64,000 nt of DNA from Virgibacillus siamensis (GTDB lineage: Bacteria; Bacillota; Bacilli; Bacillales; Amphibacillaceae). This document shows positions 8,470 to 16,100 of the stretch, in pieces. The stretch is taken from assembly GCF_900162695.1 (NCBI RefSeq), contig NZ_FUIH01000007.1:930001-994000 (forward strand). The letters run 5' to 3'. Each line of letters begins with the position of its first letter. Position 1 is the stretch's first letter. Below the pieces are notes generated by a model. It was given only the letters and a program-made list of their open reading frames with translations. It ran no database searches and was not told where the DNA came from. A program made the position numbers and the translations under genes.

Positions 8470-9876
8470 ATGGTAGTAGGAGATTTTCCAATTGAAGTTG
8501 ATACACTGGTTGTGGGAGCAGGACCTGGCGGCTATGTAGCTGCCATCCGTGCCGCTCAAACCGGTCAAAAAGTAACAATCGTTGAGAAAGGAAATCTTGG
8601 CGGTGTTTGCCTGAACGTTGGTTGTATTCCATCAAAAGCCATGATTCAAGCGGGTCACTTGACCGAACATGCTCATGGTAATGAAGAGCTGGGAATTAAA
8701 ACTGAAAATGTATCAGTTGATTTTTCCAAAGTTCAGGAATGGAAAGGAAAAGTGGTTGACAAACTTACTTCCGGAGTTCAAGGTCTTTTAAAAGGAAATA
8801 AGGTAGACATTGTAAAAGGCGAAGTATATTTTGTTGATAAAAACACTGTGAAAGTTATGGACGAAAAACAATCACAGACTTATACATTCAATAACTGTAT
8901 TATTGCAACAGGTTCATCACCGATTGAAATTCCGAGCTTTAAATTTTCCGATCGTGTGCTTGACTCAACTGGCGCACTTAATTTGGATGAAATTCCGGAA
9001 AAAATGGTCGTTATTGGCGGCGGTTATATCGGAACGGAGCTTGGAACCGCTTATGCAAACTTCGGTACTGAGGTAACTGTTTTGGAAGGTACAAAGGAAA
9101 TTCTTGGCGGATTCGAAAAACAGATGAAGCAAGTTGTTAAAAAACGTCTTAAGAAAAAAGGTGTCAATGTCATTACAGAAGCAATGGCTAAAGGTGTTGA
9201 AGAGTCCAAAGACGGTGTAAAAGTTACGTATGAAGCAAACGGCAATGAAGAAACAGTTGAAGCTGATTATGTGCTTGTAACAGTTGGACGCCGGCCTAAT
9301 ACACAGGAACTTGGTCTTGAACAGGTTGGTATTGAAGTGGACGACAAAGGACTTATTAAAATTGATAAGCAATGCCGCACAAATATTGACAACATATACG
9401 CTATCGGGGATATTGTTGAAGGTCCGCCACTTGCTCATAAGGCTTCTTATGAAGGAAAAATTGCTGCGGAAGCAATCAGCGGTGAGAAATCACAAATTGA
9501 TTATCTCGGCATTCCTGCTGTAGTATTCTCCGATCCGGAACTTGCAACTGTCGGATATACTGAAAAAGGAGCAAAAGATGCCGGCTATGACGTAAAGGCA
9601 TCCAAGTTCCCATTTGCAGCTAATGGACGTGCACTATCATTAAATGACACTGATGGCTTCATGAAGTTAATTACAAGGAAAGAAGACGGTCTTGTAATTG
9701 GTGCTCAGGTTGCCGGTCCTAACGCGAGTGATGTTATTGCTGAAGTCGGACTTGCAATTGAAGCTGGTATGACAGCAGAAGATATCGCACTTACCATTCA
9801 TGCACATCCAAGCCTTGGTGAAACAGTTATGGAAGCTGCCGATGTGGCATTGGGTATGCCAATCCATACAATGTAA
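8470..9876 (+). CDS. pdhD: dihydrolipoamide dehydrogenase, E3 of PDH
   Basis: A 468-residue FAD- and NAD-dependent disulfide oxidoreductase that reoxidises the lipoyl groups of PdhC. The N-terminal FAD-binding GAGPGGYVAAIRAA, the redox-active CLNVGC pair (about 46-51), the NAD-binding GGGYIGTELGTAYA and the C-terminal catalytic HAHPSLGE are all present. It closes the operon, 3 bases after pdhC, and is followed by a terminator. It may also serve other 2-oxoacid dehydrogenases, but no second set is in this window. Confidence 0.97.
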   Translation: MVVGDFPIEVDTLVVGAGPGGYVAAIRAAQTGQKVTIVEKGNLGGVCLNVGCIPSKAMIQAGHLTEHAHGNEELGIKTENVSVDFSKVQEWKGKVVDKLTSGVQGLLKGNKVDIVKGEVYFVDKNTVKVMDEKQSQTYTFNNCIIATGSSPIEIPSFKFSDRVLDSTGALNLDEIPEKMVVIGGGYIGTELGTAYANFGTEVTVLEGTKEILGGFEKQMKQVVKKRLKKKGVNVITEAMAKGVEESKDGVKVTYEANGNEETVEADYVLVTVGRRPNTQELGLEQVGIEVDDKGLIKIDKQCRTNIDNIYAIGDIVEGPPLAHKASYEGKIAAEAISGEKSQIDYLGIPAVVFSDPELATVGYTEKGAKDAGYDVKASKFPFAANGRALSLNDTDGFMKLITRKEDGLVIGAQVAGPNASDVIAEVGLAIEAGMTAEDIALTIHAHPSLGETVMEAADVALGMPIHTM

Positions 9877-9883
9877 CTTTAAT

Positions 9884-9920
9884 AAAAGAACTGCCTCTTA
9901 AAAAAGGGGCAGTTCTTTTG
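9884..9920 (+). terminator. terminator of pdhABCD
   Basis: AAAAGAACTGCC (9884-9895) pairs with GGCAGTTCTTTT (9908-9919), a perfect 12-bp stem ending in a T-run just after pdhD. Confidence 0.85.
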
Positions 9921-9956
9921 CGCTGGATACAAGTAGAGCCTAATTTACATATCTAA

Positions 9957-9990
9957 AAAAGGCGGACCGGAGCATCCGGTCTGCCTTTTT
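9957..9990 (-). terminator. terminator of the betaine transporter gene
   Basis: Arms AAAAGGCGGACCGG and CCGGTCTGCCTTTT (one wobble) form a long stem flanked by A and T runs. It ends the minus-strand gene and could also work for plus-strand read-through. Confidence 0.8.
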
Positions 9991-9992
9991 AC

Positions 9993-11516
9993 TTAGCTGT
10001 TTTTTCGTTTCATTTCCATTTCTTTAGCCTCTTGTTTAAATGCTTTCATCAATGATATGACGATAAGAATCATTATTACCGCAAATGGCAATGCAGCGAT
10101 AATGGATGCGGTTTGTAAAGCCTGCAGACCACCCTGCCATAACAGGACTGTGGCAGCGGCTGATTGTAGTATACCCCATACGAATTTTACTTGGTTTGGC
10201 GGGTAAAGGCTTCCGCCGGTTGTTTGCATCCCGAGAACAAATGTTGCGGAGTCTGCAGATGTAATAAAAAACGTGCTGATAAGCAAAATTGCAAGTATGG
10301 ACATAACCATTCCGAGCGGAAATTGGTCCAGTACAGCGAATAATGCTGTTTCAGTTCCAATCTCATTAATATCTTTCATAATATTTATATCTTGGAAATA
10401 CTCCAGGTTAATTGCGGATCCCCCAAATACCGAGAACCATATGGCACCGAATATGGTTGGGACAAGCAAAACACCTGATACGAATTCACGGATTGTTCGT
10501 CCTCTGGAAACACGGGCAATAAATGTACCAACAAATGGAGCCCATGCAATCCACCAAGCCCAGTAGAAAATAGTCCAATCTTTTACCCAAGTGTTGTCCG
10601 AATTAAAAGGAGTCATTCGGAAACTCATGGATGGAAGATTTTGTATATAGCTGCCAAACGTTGATGTGAACATTTTAATGATGAAATTTGTTGGTCCCGC
10701 AAACAGCAGGAAGAGCATCAATAAAATCGCAAGCACTATATTGGTGTTACTCAAATATTTAATCCCTTTGTTTAACCCGGTCATGGCAGAAGTCATATAG
10801 AGCACTGTAACTACTATAATAATAATCAACTGTACCATAAATGTGTTGGGCATTCCCAAAGCATATGAGAAACCACCACTGATTTGAATCGCTCCAAAAC
10901 CGAGTGATGTAGCTACACCAAATACAGTTGCGAATACAACAATAACATCAACAAGTGTTCCCCATGGACCTTTTACCCGATCACCGAATAGTGGCTCCAG
11001 AATGGAACTGACAAGTCCGGGTGCCTGTCTTCTGAATTTAAAGTAGGCAAGTGCCAATGCAAGTGTTGCATATACTGCCCATGGATGTAATCCCCAGTGA
11101 AAGAAGCTGTACTGCATTGCTGTTTTGGCGGTTTCCACTGATCCTGGATCACCATATGGCGGGTTATGAAAGTGACTGACCGGTTCCGCGGCCCCCCAAA
11201 ATACTAGGCCGATACCCATGCCGGCGCTGAATAGCATCGCAAACCACGTAATATAAGAATATTCCGGTTTTTCTCCCGGTTTGCCAAGCCTGATCTTTCC
11301 ATATTTAGAGAAGATAAGGTAAATAGAAAATATGACAAAGACCGTTGCAGTAAGCAAGTAGAACCAACCGAAATCATTCACTATAACAGTTTGAATATTT
11401 GTTGTAACGGTGTCCAGATTTGCTGTTGGCAATACGTCCTTTGGAATGATTCCCCAAATAACGAATAATATTGTTATAACAGCTGATATCCAAAATACTC
11501 TTGTTACTTTTTGCAT
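9993..11516 (-). CDS. BCCT-family glycine betaine transporter (OpuD-like)
   Basis: A 507-residue protein with about 12 membrane segments, of the betaine/carnitine/choline transporter family, which imports compatible solutes with sodium or protons. The glycine stretch GMGIGLVFWGAAEP (with the membrane tryptophan) and the signature WTIFYWAWWIAWAPFVG followed by RVSRGRT are characteristic, and the whole protein reads like B. subtilis OpuD. I start at MQKVTRVFW after AAAGGA; an upstream ATG would add 17 residues. It stands alone between pdhD and the SR1 locus and presumably serves osmoprotection. Which solute it carries cannot be read from sequence. Confidence 0.88.
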   Translation of the reverse strand: MQKVTRVFWISAVITILFVIWGIIPKDVLPTANLDTVTTNIQTVIVNDFGWFYLLTATVFVIFSIYLIFSKYGKIRLGKPGEKPEYSYITWFAMLFSAGMGIGLVFWGAAEPVSHFHNPPYGDPGSVETAKTAMQYSFFHWGLHPWAVYATLALALAYFKFRRQAPGLVSSILEPLFGDRVKGPWGTLVDVIVVFATVFGVATSLGFGAIQISGGFSYALGMPNTFMVQLIIIIVVTVLYMTSAMTGLNKGIKYLSNTNIVLAILLMLFLLFAGPTNFIIKMFTSTFGSYIQNLPSMSFRMTPFNSDNTWVKDWTIFYWAWWIAWAPFVGTFIARVSRGRTIREFVSGVLLVPTIFGAIWFSVFGGSAINLEYFQDINIMKDINEIGTETALFAVLDQFPLGMVMSILAILLISTFFITSADSATFVLGMQTTGGSLYPPNQVKFVWGILQSAAATVLLWQGGLQALQTASIIAALPFAVIMILIVISLMKAFKQEAKEMEMKRKNS

Positions 11517-11573
11517 TATTTCATTCCTTTCTATGTAGATTATTTTCAATAAGTTGAAGGCACACATTGTTGT

Positions 11574-11602
11574 ATTAAAACATACAAGACTAAATTATTC
11601 AA
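11574..11602 (-). promoter_or_regulatory. candidate promoter of the betaine transporter gene
   Basis: On the minus strand TTGAAT (11602-11597) and TTTAAT (11579-11574) are spaced by 17 bp with a TG extended -10, a plausible sigma-A promoter about 60 bases before the start codon. Confidence 0.5.
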
Positions 11603-11786
11603 CAAAAAAATATGCTGCCCTTATCTTCTCCGAATCCGAAAAATACATTCCTGCAGATTCTTTTATATATACCCATACTTCAGGATAATAAACAACATAT
11701 TTCTTAGTGTATAAAGGAATTCTGCAGGGAAGGAGTTTAAAATAATAGTAGGTGCTAAATGAGGAACAAAAACATAATTCATTTAA
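11603..11786. other. intergenic region with an imperfect inverted repeat
   Basis: No gene seen. The stretch holds two long, imperfectly complementary arms built around CTGCAGA and TCTGCAG (about 11648-11667 and 11710-11731) with 42 bp between them. Function unknown. Confidence 0.4.
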
Positions 11787-11797
11787 TATGTTATACT
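11787..11797. promoter_or_regulatory. CcpN-type box 1 upstream of SR1
   Basis: TATGTTATACT fits the CcpN operator TRTGHYATAYW (consensus from memory of B. subtilis work). It lies just upstream of the SR1 -35. The same bases also read as an extended -10, so this box alone would not be convincing. Confidence 0.4.
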
Positions 11798-11805
11798 AAT
11801 TGGGG

Positions 11806-11834
11806 TTGACTCTTTAATTGTGTCATATTATAAT
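11806..11834 (+). promoter_or_regulatory. sigma-A promoter of SR1
   Basis: TTGACT (11806-11811) and a consensus TATAAT (11829-11834) are separated by exactly 17 bp, giving a start near 11841, about 40 nt before the SR1P start codon. Confidence 0.85.
11819..11829. promoter_or_regulatory. CcpN-type box 2 inside the SR1 promoter
   Basis: TGTGTCATATT matches TRTGHYATAYW at every position and lies in the promoter spacer, touching the -10 element, a position suited to repression. It begins 32 bp after box 1, about three helical turns. Confidence 0.5.
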
Positions 11835-11881
11835 CCTAATACAGTGTTATATTGAATCTTACAAAAAAGGAGTTGTGCCAT

Positions 11882-11986
11882 ATGGGTACGATTGTTTGTC
11901 AGGATTGTCAGCAGGTAATCGATCATTTTGATGATGAGAAGGTTACTACTCTTTATGGAACATGTCCAACTTGTGAAGAAAACTAA
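11882..11986 (+). CDS. sr1P: SR1P, GapA-binding peptide
   Basis: A 34-residue peptide starting MGTIVCQDCQ and containing a second CPTC pair, so two CxxC pairs in all, probably a small metal-binding fold. The start and the DEKVTTLYG segment match B. subtilis SR1P (formerly YkzW), which binds glyceraldehyde-3-phosphate dehydrogenase GapA and promotes its association with RNase J1. A strong AAAAAGGAG precedes the ATG. RNase J1, the other partner, is encoded about 9 kb away in this window. Confidence 0.88.
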   Translation: MGTIVCQDCQQVIDHFDDEKVTTLYGTCPTCEEN

Positions 11987-12005
11987 ATCGTAATAAATAA
12001 AACAG

Positions 12006-12032
12006 ACCGTATGAACGCCATACGGTTTTTTG
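12006..12032 (+). terminator. terminator of SR1
   Basis: ACCGTATG pairs with CATACGGT across a 5-base loop and is followed by a T-run. Confidence 0.85.
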
Positions 12033-12116
12033 TTTTGCTTCGTTTTGTCTCAAGGGCTTCTGTTGGTTTTTCAATCAGGCTGCATGGTAGGATAAAGAGA
12101 AAAAGGGGATGCTGAC

Positions 12117-13073
12117 ATGAATTGGAATACGAAAATTACGGAACTTTTTAATATTGAATATCCAATTATTCAAGGGGGGTTGGCATATCTGGCATATGCG
12201 GATCTTGCAGCCGCAGTTTCCAATGCAGGCGGCCTTGGGCAAATAACAGCGATGAGTCTTTCCTCGCCAGATGAATTGAGGGATGAGATTAGAAAGGTAA
12301 GAACGATGACAAATAAGCCATTTGGTGTAAATTTTGCCATCGGACAGCACGGCAGAGCATATGAACACATGGTTGAAGTTGCAGTTGAAGAAAAGGTTCC
12401 CGCTATTTCGGTAACTGGCGGAAACCCAAAAGGTGTTCTTGATATGGTAAAAGGACATCCAATTAAAAAATTGGTCCTTACAGCGGCACGCAGACAGGCG
12501 GAAAAGGCGGAGAAATTAGGTGCGGATGCGGTTATGGTTGTCGGCCAGGAAGGCGGCGGACATCTTGGAAGAGGAGATATCGGTACGTTTGTGCTAACGC
12601 CACAAGTTGTTGATTCTGTATCTATTCCGGTCATTGCATCAGGCGGGATTGCAGATGGCAGGGGCATGCTCGCGGCGCTGGCACTTGGCGCTGAAGGTAT
12701 TGAAATGGGTACCAGGTTTATAGCAACTAAGGAATGTGTGGATGCACATGAATCCTATCAGCAGGCAATTTTGGATGCAGACGAAAATTCAACGGTTGTC
12801 ATAAAGCGGTCGCTGGGGGCACCTGCACGTGCATTAAGAAACACCTGGACAGATGAAATTTTGGATATAGAGGGAAAATATGGAGATTATGAATCATTAA
12901 AAACCTACATAAGCGGACAGGCTAATAAACGGTATATTTATGATGGTGAAGCGGAGAAAGGTTTTGGCTGGGCAGGTCAAAGCGCTGCAAGGATTCATGA
13001 TATTCCGACAGTGGAAGAATTAATAAAATCGATGGTTTCGGAAGCCGAAGCTATAGCTGGACGATGGAAATAA
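12117..13073 (+). CDS. nitronate monooxygenase family protein
   Basis: A 318-residue TIM-barrel flavoprotein of the 2-nitropropane dioxygenase/nitronate monooxygenase superfamily. Family marks are the start motif YPIIQGGLAYLA, GQEGGGHLGR near residue 142-151, and the phosphate-binding ASGGIADGRG with GAEGIEMGTRF. It would use FMN to oxidise alkyl nitronates such as propionate 3-nitronate; FabK-type enoyl-ACP reductases share the fold and are an alternative. The ribosome binding site is weak (AAAAAGGGG, about 8 bases before the ATG). It is followed 15 bases later by yktA. Confidence 0.85.
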   Translation: MNWNTKITELFNIEYPIIQGGLAYLAYADLAAAVSNAGGLGQITAMSLSSPDELRDEIRKVRTMTNKPFGVNFAIGQHGRAYEHMVEVAVEEKVPAISVTGGNPKGVLDMVKGHPIKKLVLTAARRQAEKAEKLGADAVMVVGQEGGGHLGRGDIGTFVLTPQVVDSVSIPVIASGGIADGRGMLAALALGAEGIEMGTRFIATKECVDAHESYQQAILDADENSTVVIKRSLGAPARALRNTWTDEILDIEGKYGDYESLKTYISGQANKRYIYDGEAEKGFGWAGQSAARIHDIPTVEELIKSMVSEAEAIAGRWK

Positions 13074-13088
13074 AGTGGGGTTATCATA

Positions 13089-13358
13089 ATGAATTATCAT
13101 TATCCGTTTGATGAAACATGGAGCAAGCAGGAGATTATAGATGTTGTACATTTTTTCAATTTGATTGAAAATGCGTATGAGAAGCAGGTGAAACGGAATG
13201 TTTTGCTGGCTGCATATCGCAGGTTTAAAGTAATCGTTCCTTCTAAGAGTGAAGAAAAGACATATTTCGCCACCTTTGAAAGAGCATCGGGATATAAATG
13301 TTATCCGGTTGTGAAACAAGCCCGTAATACGGAAGGAAAATTTATAAAAATGAAATAA
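13089..13358 (+). CDS. yktA: UPF0223 family protein YktA
   Basis: An 89-residue protein with the family pattern YPFDETWSKQEIIDVVHFF, RRFKVIVPSKSEEK and ERASGY. Function is unknown. In B. subtilis yktA neighbours yktB, as here, although the two genes are convergent in this window. Confidence 0.85.
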   Translation: MNYHYPFDETWSKQEIIDVVHFFNLIENAYEKQVKRNVLLAAYRRFKVIVPSKSEEKTYFATFERASGYKCYPVVKQARNTEGKFIKMK

Positions 13359-13367
13359 AAAATTTAG

Positions 13368-13497
13368 GCTGGGACTAAAGTGTTTTATCCAAAGAAAAAT
13401 ACCGAACAATTAAGTAGGAAGTGGAGCGGATAACCGCTCCGGAAATTTCCTGCTTGTTCGTCCTTTGAACACTTTTTGATATATCCCAGCTTTTTTT
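13368..13497. repeat. 130-bp nested hairpin element acting as bidirectional terminator
   Basis: The whole stretch folds on itself through nested complementary segments: GCTGGGA/TCCCAGC (13368-13374, 13484-13490), AAAGTGTT/AACACTTT, CAAAG/CTTTG, GAACAA/TTGTTC, AAGTAGGAA/TTCCTGCTT, and an apical GGAGCGG/CCGCTCC (13423-13429, 13434-13440) with a 4-base loop. A T-run follows on each strand. Similar GGCTGGGAC...GTCCCAGCC elements are, from memory, dispersed in genomes of related bacilli. It separates convergent yktA and yktB. Confidence 0.65.
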
Positions 13498-13503
13498 AAA
13501 TCC

Positions 13504-14121
13504 TCAACCCATTGATAGTTTGTACAGCGGTGCAAGCTTTTTAAAAGTTTCTTCTGCCTCATGAATAAATGCTTTACCGGATTTTAATGCTGGATCAGCA
13601 GGCTCGAAATGTTTACCAATTAGGAATTCTGCTTTTTTCACATTTTTGAAACGGGTCAGTGCATGTTCCAAATCAATCTCGGATAAAGCGGTAGCGTCTT
13701 TTTTCATATGATCCTGGGAAATAACGAAATTGCTTGGGATTGTCCCTCTTATATCCTCCAAATATTCGAGGAATGTCGAAGCATACTTTTCCTTATCTGG
13801 AAGCTCATAAATGTAGGCCAGCCACATAAATAGATGATCATCAAATAATCCGATTTGAAAATGCGGATGTTTTTTATAACCGCGTTTGTTATGGCAAAAT
13901 GCCATCCATGTATCGTTTGGCGGGTTTACGGTCCTTCTTGCATGCTGAGCGATATGGACATACATTTCAGTTCCTGTCATTTCTTCAAGACTTTCTGTCA
14001 ATTTTTCGCCAATCGCTTTAAATTTTGGCTGAATCCGTTCCTGAATTGCCTTCATTCGGTTATCCAGACCATTAATATGAAATGTATCAAAGTCTTTTTT
14101 GGAAAATCCTCTAAAACCCAT
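13504..14121 (-). CDS. yktB: UPF0637 (DUF1054) family protein YktB
   Basis: A 205-residue cytoplasmic protein of unknown function. The start MGFRGFSKKDFDTF and the segments TWMAFCHNKRGYKKHPHFQ and GLFDDHLFMW are typical of the YktB family. I start at the ATG that follows AAAGGA, leaving out 25 upstream codons of hydrophobic low-complexity sequence that cover the promoter. Confidence 0.88.
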   Translation of the reverse strand: MGFRGFSKKDFDTFHINGLDNRMKAIQERIQPKFKAIGEKLTESLEEMTGTEMYVHIAQHARRTVNPPNDTWMAFCHNKRGYKKHPHFQIGLFDDHLFMWLAYIYELPDKEKYASTFLEYLEDIRGTIPSNFVISQDHMKKDATALSEIDLEHALTRFKNVKKAEFLIGKHFEPADPALKSGKAFIHEAEETFKKLAPLYKLSMG

Positions 14122-14167
14122 TTTGCTACATCCTTTCAACGTTATCCTATTACAGATTATAATAATT

Positions 14168-14196
14168 ATTATTAGGTAAATAGCGCTGACAGTCAA
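14168..14196 (-). promoter_or_regulatory. promoter of yktB
   Basis: On the minus strand TTGACT (14196-14191) and AATAAT (14173-14168) are spaced by 17 bp, about 45 bases before the start codon. Confidence 0.6.
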
Positions 14197-14325
14197 GTAT
14201 TACCGTTTTTAATGTTTGTAATGCTGTCAAAAAGGGTAATGTAAAATAATTAACTGATAATGATGAACCTTTTTCATTCAAACATCATATATATAATAAA
14301 AGCCATCTGGAAGGGTGTGAGTGTG

Positions 14326-14517
14326 TTGAAATATGTAATGGAAGCATTACGAAAGAAAGAAGCACAGGAAAAACTGCCCGTCATACGTATGGAAATTGAT
14401 TATGAGCTGGTTACATTACATGATGCGATGCAGGCACATGATCATGTGGAAATTATAAAGACCAAGGAGCGGTTGAAACAATTGCACCGTCAGCTGGTGG
14501 AAGCGGAAACGAATTAA
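14326..14517 (+). CDS. YkzI-like small protein
   Basis: A 63-residue charged, probably helical protein, LKYVMEALRKKEAQ at the N-terminus and TKERLKQLHRQLVEAE near the C-terminus. Position between yktB and the yktC (suhB) homologue fits ykzI of B. subtilis. I prefer the TTG at 14326, preceded by AAGGGTGTGAG; an upstream ATG at 14260 would add 22 residues that look non-coding. Function unknown. Confidence 0.65.
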   Translation: MKYVMEALRKKEAQEKLPVIRMEIDYELVTLHDAMQAHDHVEIIKTKERLKQLHRQLVEAETN

Positions 14518-14526
14518 ATAGGTATG

Positions 14527-14577
14527 TGGCCCCTTTCTACATATGTTCAATATGAACAAATATCGGGGCCATTTTAT
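14527..14577 (+). terminator. terminator after ykzI-like gene
   Basis: TGGCCCC (14527-14533) pairs with GGGGCCA (14565-14571), enclosing a second small hairpin (TGTTC/GAACA); TTTT follows. Confidence 0.75.
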
Positions 14578-14614
14578 TATGGAATGATTTCGTGATTCGT
14601 ATCCTTCAATCTGG

Positions 14615-14625
14615 TATGATAAAAT
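14615..14625 (+). promoter_or_regulatory. extended -10 promoter of suhB-like gene
   Basis: TATGATAAAAT contains a TG extended -10 followed by TAAAAT, about 30 bases before the start codon; the -35 is weak. Confidence 0.4.
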
Positions 14626-14653
14626 AACTGATAAATATAATGGAGGATACGTT

Positions 14654-15463
14654 ATGAACTTGGAAATGCGGAATAGAATATATAATCAGGCCAAAGACTG
14701 GGTTTTACAAGCGGGTATGGTTATCCGGAAAAAGATGGCGGAACCGCTTGAGATTGAAACAAAATCGAATCGAAATGACCTTGTGACAACAATGGATAAA
14801 GATATTGAATATTTTTTTGTAAGCCGTATAAAACAGAAGTATCCTGATGATAAGATTATCAGCGAAGAAGGGTATGGGGATACTTTAGGCAGTTTGAAAG
14901 GAACTGTCTGGATTATAGATCCGATTGATGGTACCATGAATTTTGTTCATCAGAAACGAAACTTTGCCATTTCCGTCGGTGTTTACCATGAAGGTATCGG
15001 TGAATTTGGATTTATTTATGATGTCATGGCCGATACAATTTATAGTGCCAAACGGGGGGAAGGAGCCTACAAAAATGATTACAGGCTGCCTAAGCTTAAT
15101 AGTGAAAAACAAATTACCGAGTCGATTATAGGAATGAACCATTTCTGGTTGTGTGAAAATAGATTAGTGGATGAAAAAGTGATGCAGCAATTTATCCGGA
15201 CAATTAGGGGAACACGGCTTTACGGATCAGCTGCACTGGAATTTGCTTATGTATCGGAAGGTATTATGGACGGATACATCTCCATGTCACTGGCGCCATG
15301 GGATTTCGCGGCAGGGGTTATCATTCTTAAAGAAGTTGGCGGAGAAATCTATACAGCGACTGGGGAAGAAATAAATATGTTGAAGAAGAATTCAATTGTG
15401 GCATGCAATCCTTCGATAAAACACGAGATAATTGATAAACATCTGAAAGCAGGAAGAAAGTGA
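14654..15463 (+). CDS. suhB: inositol monophosphatase family protein (YktC/SuhB-like)
   Basis: A 269-residue magnesium-dependent phosphatase. All three metal and substrate motifs are present: SEEG (about residues 74-77), DPIDGTMNF (about 95-103) and WDFAAG (about 216-221). B. subtilis YktC at the same position is an inositol-1-monophosphatase; related enzymes also dephosphorylate fructose-1,6-bisphosphate or NADP, so the true substrate is open. The start follows GGAGG. Its stop codon lies inside the arm of the downstream terminator. Confidence 0.9.
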   Translation: MNLEMRNRIYNQAKDWVLQAGMVIRKKMAEPLEIETKSNRNDLVTTMDKDIEYFFVSRIKQKYPDDKIISEEGYGDTLGSLKGTVWIIDPIDGTMNFVHQKRNFAISVGVYHEGIGEFGFIYDVMADTIYSAKRGEGAYKNDYRLPKLNSEKQITESIIGMNHFWLCENRLVDEKVMQQFIRTIRGTRLYGSAALEFAYVSEGIMDGYISMSLAPWDFAAGVIILKEVGGEIYTATGEEINMLKKNSIVACNPSIKHEIIDKHLKAGRK

Positions 15464-15490
15464 CACCGGAATTCGGGTCACTTTCTTTTT
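15456..15490. terminator. bidirectional terminator between suhB and ylaF
   Basis: GAAAGTGAC (15456-15464) pairs with GTCACTTTC (15477-15485), followed by TTTTT. It overlaps the ends of both convergent genes. Confidence 0.75.
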
Positions 15491-15648
15491 CGTTTGAGTG
15501 ATAATCCATATCCCATGAAGGCAAAGCCTAATATGATGAATAGGAGTACAAACCAGATGTTGCGGTAGGCGATGGAGATTCCGACCAATACAAACATAAG
15601 AATAACCAGTGTAGCCAAAAGCAGCATCGGTATATTGATATTTTTCAT
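15478..15648 (-). CDS. YlaF-like small membrane protein
   Basis: A 56-residue protein with two hydrophobic segments, MLLLATLVILMFVLVGIS and IWFVLLFIILGFAFMG, ending KRKRK. The start follows AGAGGTG. Size, membrane topology and position in front of ylaH suggest YlaF (DUF5325). In B. subtilis typA lies between ylaF and ylaH but is missing here. Confidence 0.7.
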   Translation of the reverse strand: MKNINIPMLLLATLVILMFVLVGISIAYRNIWFVLLFIILGFAFMGYGLSLKRKRK

Positions 15649-15792
15649 TTCTGACACCTCTTTGCTAAGTACAATGAACTTCAAGCCTTTCAAGAATATC
15701 ATAAAAATGACATTTTTTTAACTAGCATGCAACTGTAAGATTTAGTATGATAGTATAGGAGTTTTAATGTTAACTGGTAATGGAGGATATAA

Positions 15793-16098
15793 ATGAATAC
15801 AAATTTCAGCCCGTTGTTTAACTTTGTTGTGGAGAATTTTCATGGCCATGAATTAGCAATTTTTTACTTTGCGAATCTAATCTTTGCAGCAATTGCATAT
15901 AAACTGGGGTTTGCGCGCAAACTGCCACTATTAAAGTCTTTATTGGTATACATATTGTTAGCCATTGGGTCGATTATCATAACTTTTTTCAGTGTGGTAG
16001 GGTATCCCATTACAGAAAGTCTTATAATTATGTCGCTCATTCTTGCTATTTACCGATTTCGATTGCATCGGGAAAGGAAGCAAAAATCTGGTGTATAA
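15793..16098 (+). CDS. ylaH: YlaH-like membrane protein
   Basis: A 101-residue protein with three predicted membrane segments and the recognisable stretch YKLGFARKLPLLKSLLVYI of the YlaH family, ending in a basic tail. Function unknown. The start follows TGGAGG. It is the last gene before the dispersed repeat at 16.1 kb. Confidence 0.8.
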   Translation: MNTNFSPLFNFVVENFHGHELAIFYFANLIFAAIAYKLGFARKLPLLKSLLVYILLAIGSIIITFFSVVGYPITESLIIMSLILAIYRFRLHRERKQKSGV

Positions 16099-16100
16099 GA

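Larger units (their letters stand above)
11841..12032 (+). ncRNA. sr1: SR1 dual-function regulatory RNA
   Basis: A transcript of about 190 nt is defined by the strong promoter and a terminator at 12006-12032, close to the roughly 205 nt of B. subtilis SR1. It carries the SR1P reading frame, and its position downstream of pdhD also matches B. subtilis, where the gene lies between slp and speA. In B. subtilis SR1 pairs with ahrC mRNA (arginine catabolism regulator), and its peptide binds GapA. Base-pairing targets in this organism are not testable here. Confidence 0.8.

Noticed and set aside
12170..12667. 165-codon minus-strand frame inside the nitronate monooxygenase gene
   Set aside because: Low-complexity Pro/Ser/Thr-rich translation, no ribosome binding site, and it lies entirely opposite a well-conserved gene; it is a shadow.
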